Positions 1 to 6,799 of a stretch of DNA of 64,000 nucleotides are shown here, piece after piece; the stretch's first letter is position 1, and each line of letters starts with the position of its first letter. Made by a program: the position numbers and the translations under genes. Source of the stretch: Dryocola sp051307055 (lineage in GTDB: Bacteria > Pseudomonadota > Gammaproteobacteria > Enterobacterales > Enterobacteriaceae); assembly GCF_051307055.1 (NCBI RefSeq), contig NZ_CP149994.1, forward strand, positions 4,216,001-4,280,000, given 5' to 3'. Below the pieces are notes generated by a model. It ran no database searches, had not been told where the DNA came from, and was given only the letters and a program-made list of their open reading frames with translations.

Positions 1-146
1 AGTGGTATCGCAACAACTGGCTGCTCCACTGCCAACTGGTTGTTGTCAGTGAGCGTCTGGCGATCCTTGCCCGGGATTTGGGCTGGCAGGATATTCGCAT
101 CGCCGATAACGCCGACAATGACGCGCTGCTCCGCGCGTTACAATAA
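1..146 (+). CDS. hemD: Uroporphyrinogen-III synthase, C-terminal end (partial)
   Basis: Only the last 47 codons are present; the gene begins before the window. The frame that starts at base 3 ends in the residues NADNDALLRALQ and a TAA stop, which matches the C-terminus I know for enterobacterial HemD. The enzyme closes and rearranges hydroxymethylbilane to uroporphyrinogen III in the cytoplasm, for haem and sirohaem synthesis. It is followed after 23 bp by hemX, as in the hemCDXY operon. No catalytic part is visible here, so the call rests on the tail and the neighbours. Confidence 0.9.
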   Translation, partial: WYRNNWLLHCQLVVVSERLAILARDLGWQDIRIADNADNDALLRALQ

Positions 147-169
147 ACCTAACAATATGGGAAGCCACA

Positions 170-1351
170 ATGACGGAACAAAATACTTCCTCCGCCATGG
201 TTGAAGAGACCAAACCCGCGGCGGAAAGCACACCGCTACCGGAACAACCCCCACAGAAGAATCGTAGCGGCGTGGCGGGGATTGCTTTGGGTGCCATCGC
301 CATCGCTATCGCCCTGGCGTTAGGTGTCGGGCTCTACAGCTATGGCAAGCATCAAACCTCGGCGCAAACTGCCACCAATGATGCGCTGACTACCCAGCTT
401 GCCGCGCTGCAAAAACAGCAGGATCAGCAGAAAGCTGAGCTGGAAAAGACCATCAAACAGCAGGCAACGGCGCTTGATGAAGCCAACCGCCAGCAGGCAA
501 ACCTGGCACGTCAGTTAGATGAAGTGCAGCAAAAAGTGGCCACCATTTCGGGTAGCGATGCCAAAACCTGGCTGCTTGCCCAGGCCGATTTCCTGGTAAA
601 ATTAGCCGGGCGTAAGCTCTGGAGCGATCGGGATGTCACTACCGCCGCCGCGCTGTTAAAAAGCGCTGACGCAAGCCTTGCGGACATGAATGACCCAAGC
701 TTGCTTACCGCTCGTCGCGCCTTAACCGACGATATCAGTTCGCTTTCATCGGTCAGCCAGGTGGATTACGACGGCATCGTGCTGAAGCTAAACCAGCTTG
801 CCAATCAGGTTGATAACCTTCGCCTTGCGGATAACGACAGCGACGATACGCCGATGGATTCCGACGGCAGCGAACTCTCCAGCACCATGACCGAATGGCG
901 TCAGAATCTGGTGAAAAGCTGGCACAACTTTATGGATAGTTTTATTACTATCCGCCGCCGCGATGAAACGGCGGTGCCGCTGCTGGCGCCTAATCAGGAT
1001 ATCTATCTGCGTGAGAATATTCGCTCGCGGCTGTTAATTGCCGCTCAGGCCGTGCCTCGCCATCAGGATGAGACTTACAAGCAGTCGCTTGAAAATGTGT
1101 CGACATGGGTGCGTGCTTATTACGACACCGACGATGCCACCACGAAAGCGTTCCTGGATGAACTGGACGCGCTGGGCCAGCAAAGCATCAATATGGATAT
1201 CCCGCAAACGCTGCAAAGCCAGCCGCTGCTGGAAAAACTGATGCAGACCCGCGTCCGCAATTTACTTGCTCAGCCAGCCGCTGCCTCTGCCGGCGCCGCG
1301 CCTGCCGAAGCCACGCCTGAACAGGCGCCTGCAGCAAGTCAGGGAGAATAA
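170..1351 (+). CDS. hemX: HemX membrane protein of the hem operon
   Basis: A 393-residue protein, the usual family length. Residues 1-32 are polar and proline-rich, residues about 34-57 form one hydrophobic helix, and residues about 65-130 are a Gln/Glu/Lys/Ala-rich coiled coil. The rest is a soluble domain expected to be periplasmic, and the last 25 residues are Ala/Pro-rich. Databases often call it uroporphyrinogen-III C-methyltransferase, but I see no SAM-binding methylase motif and do not support that activity. It lies 23 bp after hemD and 2 bp before hemY, so it is probably co-transcribed with both. A structural or regulatory role in haem biosynthesis is inferred only from the operon. 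Confidence 0.93.
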   Translation: MTEQNTSSAMVEETKPAAESTPLPEQPPQKNRSGVAGIALGAIAIAIALALGVGLYSYGKHQTSAQTATNDALTTQLAALQKQQDQQKAELEKTIKQQATALDEANRQQANLARQLDEVQQKVATISGSDAKTWLLAQADFLVKLAGRKLWSDRDVTTAAALLKSADASLADMNDPSLLTARRALTDDISSLSSVSQVDYDGIVLKLNQLANQVDNLRLADNDSDDTPMDSDGSELSSTMTEWRQNLVKSWHNFMDSFITIRRRDETAVPLLAPNQDIYLRENIRSRLLIAAQAVPRHQDETYKQSLENVSTWVRAYYDTDDATTKAFLDELDALGQQSINMDIPQTLQSQPLLEKLMQTRVRNLLAQPAAASAGAAPAEATPEQAPAASQGE

Positions 1352-1353
1352 GC

Positions 1354-2550
1354 ATGATTAAAGTCTTATTGCTTTTTCTGCTGCTGATCGCCGGGATCGT
1401 TCTTGGACCGATGCTTGCCGGTCATCAGGGCTATGTCCTGATTCAGACCGATAACTACAACGTGGAAACCAGCGTTACAGGACTTGCGATCGTTCTGATC
1501 CTGACCATGATCGTGTTGTTCGCTGTCGAATGGATACTGCGCCGTATTTTCCGCACCGGCGCACGCACCCGTGGTTGGTTCGTGGGACGTAAAAGCAGCC
1601 GCGCACGTAAGCAAACTAAAGCTGCATTGCTGAAGCTGGCCGAGGGGGATTATCAGCAGGTTGAGAAGCTGATGGCGAAAAATGCCGATCACGCCGAACA
1701 GCCCGTAGTTAACTACCTGCTGGCAGCCGAAGCGGCGCAGCAGCGCGGCGATGAAATCCGCGCCAATCAGCATCTGGAGCGGGCAGCGGAGCTGGCGGAC
1801 AACGATCAGTTACCGGTAGAAATCACCCGCGTTCGTCTGCAGCTCGCCAGAAATGAGAATCACGCGGCCCGCCATGGCATAGATAAGCTGCTGGAAATCG
1901 CGCCTCGCCACCCGGAAGTGCTGCGTCTTGCAGAACAAGCGTATGTGCGGACCGGCGCGTGGAGTTCCTTGCTGGATATCCTTCCTGCTATGGATAAAGT
2001 TAAGGTTGGTGACGAAGCCCATCGCGCTGCGCTGCAACAGCAGGCGTGGATAGGAATGATGGATCAGGCCATGGCAGATCGGGGCAACGATGGCCTGAAA
2101 GCCTGGTGGCGCAGCCTGAACCGCAAAACACGTCATGAAACGACGCTGCAGGTGGCGATGGCGGAGCACCTTATTGAGTGTGGCGATCATGAAGCCGCGC
2201 AGGAAATCGTGCTGGACGGCCTGAAGCGCCAGTATGACGAGCGTCTGATTCTGCTGATGCCTCGCCTGAAGTCAGGCAATCCGGAACAGCTGGAAAAAGC
2301 GCTGCGTCAGCAAATCAAAACCCAGGGCGACCGTCCTCTTCTGCACAGCACGCTGGGCCAGCTGTTTATGAAGCGTGGCGAATGGCAGCAGGCGAGCGAA
2401 GCCTTCCGTGAAGCTATTAAGCAGCGCCCTGACGCCTTTGATTACGCCTGGCTTGCCGACTCGCTGGATCGGCTGCATCAGCCGGAAGAAGCCGCGCTGA
2501 TGCGTCGCGATGGTCTGCTGCTGACCCTGCAAAATAATCCTGCTCCTTGA
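1354..2550 (+). CDS. hemY: HemY, TPR-containing inner-membrane protein of haem biosynthesis
   Basis: A 398-residue protein. Two hydrophobic segments lie near residues 3-22 and 40-62, followed by a basic stretch and then a long helical region with tetratricopeptide-like repeats (for example around residues 85-160 and 300-390). This is the proteobacterial HemY, unrelated to the Bacillus protoporphyrinogen oxidase of the same name. It is the last gene of hemCDXY and starts 2 bp after the hemX stop. A hairpin without a U-run follows the stop (about 2556-2576); the convergent GlmZ terminator begins 44 bp downstream. Its molecular role in late haem synthesis is not settled, and the sequence does not resolve it. 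Confidence 0.93.
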   Translation: MIKVLLLFLLLIAGIVLGPMLAGHQGYVLIQTDNYNVETSVTGLAIVLILTMIVLFAVEWILRRIFRTGARTRGWFVGRKSSRARKQTKAALLKLAEGDYQQVEKLMAKNADHAEQPVVNYLLAAEAAQQRGDEIRANQHLERAAELADNDQLPVEITRVRLQLARNENHAARHGIDKLLEIAPRHPEVLRLAEQAYVRTGAWSSLLDILPAMDKVKVGDEAHRAALQQQAWIGMMDQAMADRGNDGLKAWWRSLNRKTRHETTLQVAMAEHLIECGDHEAAQEIVLDGLKRQYDERLILLMPRLKSGNPEQLEKALRQQIKTQGDRPLLHSTLGQLFMKRGEWQQASEAFREAIKQRPDAFDYAWLADSLDRLHQPEEAALMRRDGLLLTLQNNPAP

Positions 2551-2593
2551 GTTCCAGGGCGAATTTCTTTCGCCCTCCCCCTTCGCCTGACGC

Positions 2594-2796
2594 AAAAAAA
2601 AACACCTGCCGGTTGGCAGGTGTTAAAACAGGTCTTTTTGACAACTAAGTGGTGCTTCACTCAACGTTATGTCCATGGTGTCGGATGAGGCCTGAGGCGA
2701 CATCTGTCGGTGGACGATAAGCACCGTAATCGGCTCTGCGTCATTCCCGGGTTTATGAAGCCTGAGGCAAGCATAAGAAATGGAATGAGCATCTAC
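2594..2796 (-). ncRNA. glmZ: Small RNA GlmZ
   Basis: Read on the minus strand, this stretch matches the GlmZ sRNA as I remember it from E. coli: a 5' end GTAGATGCTCATTCCAT, the block GGAATGACGCAGAGCCG, the block GGTGCTTATCGTCCAC, the conserved ACGTTGAGTGAAGCACC, then GACCTGTTTTAAC leading into a terminator hairpin (about 2602-2624) with a long U-run. The length of about 203 nt also fits. GlmZ activates translation of glmS (glucosamine-6-phosphate synthase) by base pairing with Hfq, and is cleaved by RNase E with RapZ. Its place beside hemY agrees with E. coli. The terminator stem sequence differs from K-12. The ends are inferred from alignment and the U-run. Confidence 0.93.
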
Positions 2797-2807
2797 AGAT
2801 GGATTAT

Positions 2808-2823
2808 TGCACGAAGCATGCCA
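2808..2823 (-). promoter_or_regulatory. Sigma-54 promoter of glmZ
   Basis: On the minus strand the bases TGGCATGCTTCGTGCA fit the sigma-54 consensus, with GG and GC dinucleotides in the right -24/-12 spacing, and end 12 bp before the inferred GlmZ 5' end at 2796. In enterobacteria glmZ and its homologue glmY are known to use sigma-54 promoters activated by GlrR. Confidence 0.82.
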
Positions 2824-2934
2824 GGTTTGAATCAGGATTTCGTCAAACAGCCCAATACCTACAATTTCAGGTAGTTATTGTTAAAAATAACGTATTAATC
2901 CTGGGCTGCAGGGAAGCGAAGCGCCCGCTTCGCT

Positions 2935-3046
2935 TGTCTCTTTCAGGAGACACTTTAAAGGCCCGTCATTAAAAGTATTATTTATCATCCAGTTAAACGT
3001 CGCCAAAAAGCGACAGCCAAATGCATTTTGTCGCAAAGTTACGACA
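2935..3046 (-). promoter_or_regulatory. Three GlrR (QseF) activator sites upstream of glmZ
   Basis: Three copies of the GlrR motif TGTC-N10-GACA lie upstream of the sigma-54 promoter: 2935-2952 (perfect), 2998-3015 (CGTC-N10-GACA, one mismatch) and 3029-3046 (perfect). They lie about 140-250 bp before the GlmZ start, a normal distance for a sigma-54 enhancer. A/T-rich DNA between them and the promoter could hold an IHF bend, but I cannot point to a convincing IHF site. The remainder of 2824-3090 shows no gene. Confidence 0.82.
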
Positions 3047-3094
3047 GTCGGGCAGGAGCATAAAATAAGTAAAGGAGTATTCAGAAATAACAGG

Positions 3095-3766
3095 TGCAAA
3101 AGGCCAGCCCTGTAGGGCGGATAAACAACGCGCCATCCGCCGGGCGGTCAACAACGTTGGATGGCGTTGACGCTTATCCAACCTACGTTTTTATAAACGC
3201 CAAATGCAAAAAGGCTAGCCCCGTAGGGCGGATAAGCAACGCGCCATCCGCCGGGATCCGGTCAACAACGTTGGATGGCGCTGGCGCTTATCCAGCCTGC
3301 GGTTTCATAATCTTCAGATGCAAAAAGGCCAGCCCCGTAGGGCGGATAAGCAACGCGCCATCCGCCGGGCCGGTCAACAACGTTGGATGGCGCTGACGCT
3401 TATCCAACCTACGTTTTTATAAACGCCGAATGCAAAAAGGCCAGCCCTGTAGGGCGGATAAACAACGTGCCATCCGCCGGGCCGGTCAATAACGTTGGAT
3501 GGCGTTGACGCTTATCCAGCCTGCGGTTTCATAAGCTTCAGATGCAAAAAGCCAGCCCTGTAGGGCGGATAAGCAACGCGCCATCCGCCGGGCCGGTCAA
3601 CAACGTTGGATGGCGCTGACGCTTATCCAACCTGCGGTTTCATAAGCTTCAGATGCAAAAAGCCAGCCCTGTAGGGCGGATAAGCAACGCGCCATCCGCC
3701 GGGATCCGGTCAACAACGTTGGATGGCGCTGACGCTTATCCAACCTACGTTTTTATAAACGCCGAA
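3095..3766. repeat. Six tandem REP-pair (BIME-like) units of 110-114 bp
   Basis: Units begin at 3095, 3205, 3319, 3431, 3543 and 3654, each with TGCAAAA followed by the start of a GGCCAGCC block. Each unit has two REP-like palindromes in inverted orientation: one with GGCGGATAA...CCATCCGCC, the other with GGATGGCG...CGCTTATCC, joined by a linker carrying CAACGTTGGATGG. Two kinds of unit tail alternate. Type A (TACGTTTTTATAAACGCC) ends units 1, 3 and 6; type B (TGCGGTTTCATAA) ends units 2, 4 and 5. A seventh start at 3767 runs into a terminator. REP elements bind DNA gyrase or IHF and protect transcript ends; there is no open reading frame of interest. Confidence 0.9.
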
Positions 3767-3772
3767 TGCAAA

Positions 3773-3800
3773 AAGGCCAGCTCGAAAGCTGGCCTTTTTT
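3773..3800. terminator. Hairpin with A/U runs on both sides, end of the REP array
   Basis: The stem GGCCAGC...GCTGGCC with loop TCGAAA is flanked by A5 and T6, so it can end transcripts in either direction. On the minus strand it would be a second stop after the tRNA operon. Its left arm is the same block that opens each repeat unit in 3095-3766. Confidence 0.75.
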
Positions 3801-3803
3801 AAA

Positions 3804-3826
3804 TGTGGTCGGCGAGAGAGGATTAT
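3804..3826 (-). pseudogene. Duplicated 3' end of tRNA-Pro (remnant)
   Basis: The bases TGTGGTCGGCGAGAGAGGAT at 3804-3823 repeat the 3' end of proM and its flank (from 3952) exactly, then diverge after 3826. A further stretch near 3874-3891 (GCGCGAACCTCCCTGCCC) again resembles the T-arm of a tRNA. The block 3827-3920 contains no gene. It looks like a decayed extra tRNA copy or processing remnant; an old attachment site is also possible. Confidence 0.6.
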
Positions 3827-3920
3827 TCCCCTGCGGGCCGTTGCTTAAGCAACGTTGTCTCGCTGCGCTCGGCGCGAACCTCCCTGCCCCGGAGCTTCTC
3901 ATCCTCTGGCGACCGAAAAG

Positions 3921-3947
3921 CAAAAACCCCGCCGAAGCGGGGTTTTC
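3921..3947 (-). terminator. Terminator of the argX-hisR-leuT-proM operon
   Basis: The stem ACCCCGC...GCGGGGT with loop CGAA is followed by a T5 run on the minus strand, 7 bp beyond the 3' end of tRNA-Pro. Confidence 0.85.
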
Positions 3948-3953
3948 TTAATG

Positions 3954-4030
3954 TGGTCGGCGAGAGAGGATTCGAACCTCCGACCCACTGGTCCCAAACC
4001 AGTTGCGCTACCAAGCTGCGCTACTCGCCG
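3954..4030 (-). tRNA. proM: tRNA-Pro (anticodon UGG)
   Basis: A 77-nt tRNA with a CGGCGAG acceptor arm, encoded CCA end, T-loop GGTTCGAATCC and anticodon loop carrying TGG. It is the last tRNA of a four-gene operon in the same order as E. coli argX-hisR-leuT-proM. Confidence 0.97.
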
Positions 4031-4079
4031 AAATACTACTCTTTTACTTGTTGTCAGAGTTTTACTTAACTTAGATGAT

Positions 4080-4166
4080 TGGTGCGAAGAGAGGGACTTG
4101 AACCCTCACGTCCGTAAGAACACTAACACCTGAAGCTAGCGCGTCTACCAATTCCGCCACCTTCGC
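4080..4166 (-). tRNA. leuT: tRNA-Leu (anticodon CAG)
   Basis: An 87-nt class II tRNA with a long variable arm, GCGAAGG acceptor arm, encoded CCA end and anticodon CAG within GCTTCAGGTG. Third gene of the tRNA operon. Confidence 0.96.
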
Positions 4167-4185
4167 ATCATAACCACTAAATTAA

Positions 4186-4262
4186 TGGGGTGGCTAATGG
4201 GACTCGAACCCACGACAACTGGAATCACAATCCAGGGCTCTACCAACTGAGCTATAGCCACC
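4186..4262 (-). tRNA. hisR: tRNA-His (anticodon GUG)
   Basis: A 77-nt tRNA including the extra 5' G typical of tRNA-His, anticodon GTG in GGATTGTGATT, and an encoded CCA end. Second gene of the tRNA operon. Confidence 0.97.
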
Positions 4263-4323
4263 ACTGTAAAATCTTTCACGCGGTACGTTAATTACCACCG
4301 CAGCTCTAGCGCCATTCTTTAAA

Positions 4324-4400
<77 letters not shown>

Positions 4401-4421
4401 GTAGCGCCGTTGCGGGGTCGG

Positions 4422-4450
4422 ATATTACGGGCTTCATGCCCGGCTGTCTA
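4422..4450 (-). promoter_or_regulatory. Promoter of the tRNA operon
   Basis: On the minus strand TAGACA and TAATAT are separated by 17 bp, and a G/C-rich discriminator (CCGACCCC) follows. That discriminator is typical of stringently controlled stable-RNA promoters. No terminator is visible between yifK and this promoter, so some read-through from yifK is possible. Confidence 0.7.
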
Positions 4451-4517
4451 GTGCTTATTTCAATAAAAAGCGAGTTTGGTTACGCTTTGTGCAGTCTGCT
4501 GCTTATCCATTCATATT

Positions 4518-5888
4518 TTACTCAGAGGGTCGTTTATTCAGGCCAAAAACCTTATAAACCAGCGTTACCAGCACTAAAAAACCCGCCCCTACCGTCAGCG
4601 ACATACGCGTTTCTTCATTAATACCCATGCCGATTAATACACAGACCAGGAACATTATCGTCAGGTAATTTACCCATGGGAACGCGATCGACTTAAATGG
4701 ATGGCTGGCTATAGCTTCGCGATGGGCCTTACGAAAGCGCACCTGACTAATAAGAATCACCAACCATGGCACCATACCCGGCAGCACGCTTGCGCTATAA
4801 ACGTATACGAATACGCGCTGTGGATTAGGGATAACGTAATCCAGGCACGAACCCAGCAGCAGAATGGCGATTGAAACGGCAACCCCCGCCACCGGCACGC
4901 CACTGCGCGAAACTTTTGCCATCCTGGCCGGGAGCTGGCGGTTCTTTGCCAGGGCATAGAGCATACGGCCACAGCTATACATACCGCTGTTACAGCCGGA
5001 GAGCGCGGCGGTCAGCACCACAAAGTTGATGATGCCCGCCGCCGCGGTGATGCCGATTTTTGCGAAAGTTAGCACAAACGGGCTGCCGGTATTGCCAGTC
5101 TGATTCCACGGGAAGATAGTCACGATAATAAAAATCGCACCCACGTAGAAAATCAGGATACGCCACAGCACCTTACCAACCGCGCTGCGCAAGGTGACCT
5201 GCGGATTTTTTGCTTCCCCGGCGGTAATACCAATCAGCTCAACGCCCTGATATGACGCCACAACGATACAGAGCGCGGTCAGAAAACCTTTCCAGCCACC
5301 GGCAAAGAACCCGCCGTGTTCGGTAAGGTTGCCGAAGCCAACAGGCTGACCATGATTACCCAGACCAAAGAAAATCATGCCCAGCCCAACCGCTATCATC
5401 ACGATAATGGTGGTGACCTTGATCGCCGCAAACCAAAATTCAATCTCACCGTACAGCCGCACCGCCGCCAGGTTCGCCAGCGCCACAAGCCCAACGGCGA
5501 GAAGCGCCGGCAGCCATTGCGGTAAATCGGGGAACCAGTACTGGACGTAAAGCCCTGTTGCGGTAATTTCCGATATCCCCACCGCCATCCACATAAACCA
5601 GTAAGACCAGGCGGTAAGGTAGCCAAAAAAAGGACTCATATAGCGGTGCGCGTAGACGGCAAACGAGCCGGCTACCGGCTCAAGAAACAGCATCTCGCCC
5701 ATGGAGCGCATAATAAAGAACACGAACAGGCCGGCGATAATGTAAGCCAGCAGCACGGAAGGACCGGCCCACTTTAGCGTGCTGGCCGCCCCCATAAACA
5801 GGCCGACACCGATAGTGCCGCCCAGCGCAATAAGCTCGATGTGCCGGGCCTCAAGGCCTCGCTGAAGCTCCGCTTGTTTCTCTGCCAT
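4518..5888 (-). CDS. yifK: YifK, amino-acid/proton symporter of the APC family
   Basis: A 456-residue inner-membrane permease. The N-terminal region has RGLEARHIELIALGGTIGVG, the hallmark of the amino-acid transporter (AAT) branch of the APC superfamily, and about twelve hydrophobic segments follow. I chose the start at 5888 (MAEKQAELQRGL) because GAGGAA lies just upstream and the family starts there; a longer frame to 5912 adds eight unlikely residues. E. coli YifK (ThrP) imports threonine and serine and is under Lrp and GcvB control, which I have not verified here. The C-terminal tail is a few residues shorter than in E. coli. It stands between the ECA operon and the tRNA operon as in E. 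coli. Confidence 0.93.
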   Translation of the reverse strand: MAEKQAELQRGLEARHIELIALGGTIGVGLFMGAASTLKWAGPSVLLAYIIAGLFVFFIMRSMGEMLFLEPVAGSFAVYAHRYMSPFFGYLTAWSYWFMWMAVGISEITATGLYVQYWFPDLPQWLPALLAVGLVALANLAAVRLYGEIEFWFAAIKVTTIIVMIAVGLGMIFFGLGNHGQPVGFGNLTEHGGFFAGGWKGFLTALCIVVASYQGVELIGITAGEAKNPQVTLRSAVGKVLWRILIFYVGAIFIIVTIFPWNQTGNTGSPFVLTFAKIGITAAAGIINFVVLTAALSGCNSGMYSCGRMLYALAKNRQLPARMAKVSRSGVPVAGVAVSIAILLLGSCLDYVIPNPQRVFVYVYSASVLPGMVPWLVILISQVRFRKAHREAIASHPFKSIAFPWVNYLTIMFLVCVLIGMGINEETRMSLTVGAGFLVLVTLVYKVFGLNKRPSE

Positions 5889-6007
5889 AAATTCCTCAGT
5901 CTGCTCACCCACCGGCGGCCTTTAAAGGGGCGCAATGGTTTCGTATTTTTTACAAAAATACAAATCAACCGTTAACAAATTTGGTGTGGTAAGAGGGAGG
6001 CGGCAAC

Positions 6008-6034
6008 GAAAGGCGCTCCGTTGAGCGCCTTTTT
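6008..6034. terminator. Hairpin after wecG
   Basis: The stem AGGCGCTC...GAGCGCCT lies 9 bp beyond the wecG stop. On the minus strand it is followed only by TTTCGTT, so the U-run is weak in the direction of wecG; on the plus strand it has T5. It probably ends the ECA operon before yifK. Confidence 0.5.
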
Positions 6035-6039
6035 ACTGC

Positions 6040-6780
6040 TTACAGGCGGCCTGTGTAGTGCCAGGCCAGATAGCGCAGCAGCTTGAGCTGGCGGCCGAGG
6101 CGGCTCGGCTGGGACAGCAGTCGGTAAAGCCACTCCAGGCCCAGCTTCTGCCAGATCTTCGGCGCGCGTTTAACATGGCCGGTAAAGACATCGTAGGTGC
6201 CGCCAACGCCCATGTACAGAGCCTGCGGGTAAACTTTGCGGCAGTCGCGCATCAGGATTTCCTGCCGCGGCGACCCCATCGCCACGGTCACAATCGCCGC
6301 GCCGCTGTCACGAATGCGCTCAAACATCGCCTGCCGCTCCTGCGCTTTAAAGTAGCCATCCTGGCTACCCACGATATTCACATTCCAGAGCTTGCGAAGT
6401 TTCGCTTCCGTCTGGGCCAGGATCTCAGGCTTGCCGCCCACCAGAAAGACCGGCGTACCCTCGCGTCCGGCTTTTTCCATCAGCGCTTCCCAAAGGTCGG
6501 CTCCCGGCACACGCGACACCTGCGCCGCAGGATATTTTTTCCGGATTGAACGCACGACGCTTATGCCGTCCGCATATTTAAACTCTGCCGCATCAATGAG
6601 TTCGCGAACGTCGCGATCGCGTTCCGCCGTCAACACTTTCTCGGCGTTGATCGCCACCAGCGTTCCCGACCGCAGCGAGCCGTCCGCATAGAGATAATCC
6701 AGCGCGTGCTGCATATCACGCCAGCCCAGCAGCGCCAGGCCGCGAATGGTATAGGTAGGGGCAGAGATCGACTCGTTCAT
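6040..6780 (-). CDS. wecG: UDP-N-acetyl-D-mannosaminuronic acid transferase (ECA lipid II synthesis)
   Basis: A 246-residue protein of the WecG/TagA/CpsF glycosyltransferase family, the same length as in E. coli. Family motifs seen are INAEK, KYADGISVV, GGKPE, GSQDGYF and MGVGGTYDVFTG. It moves ManNAcA from UDP-ManNAcA to GlcNAc-PP-undecaprenol, making ECA lipid II at the cytoplasmic face of the inner membrane. The start at 6780 is preceded by AAGGAACACT as ribosome-binding site; a frame five codons longer is less likely. It is the last gene of the ECA operon, 19 bp after wzyE. Confidence 0.96.
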   Translation of the reverse strand: MNESISAPTYTIRGLALLGWRDMQHALDYLYADGSLRSGTLVAINAEKVLTAERDRDVRELIDAAEFKYADGISVVRSIRKKYPAAQVSRVPGADLWEALMEKAGREGTPVFLVGGKPEILAQTEAKLRKLWNVNIVGSQDGYFKAQERQAMFERIRDSGAAIVTVAMGSPRQEILMRDCRKVYPQALYMGVGGTYDVFTGHVKRAPKIWQKLGLEWLYRLLSQPSRLGRQLKLLRYLAWHYTGRL

Positions 6781-6799
6781 AGTGTTCCTTATCATCCGC

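Noticed and set aside
3094..3396. Open frame of 100 codons in the REP array
   Set aside because: It is an open frame only because the repeat length of some units keeps it in phase; the product is a repeat of KKASPVGRI with no family.
3095..3766. Tandem repeats considered as a CRISPR array
   Set aside because: The period is about 112 bp, the whole unit is conserved with no unique spacers, and no cas genes are near. Internal inverted palindromes identify REP pairs.
3804..3960. tRNA-Pro 3' repeat as attachment sites of a mobile element
   Set aside because: Only about 130 bp lie between the two copies and there is no integrase, so there is no element here now.
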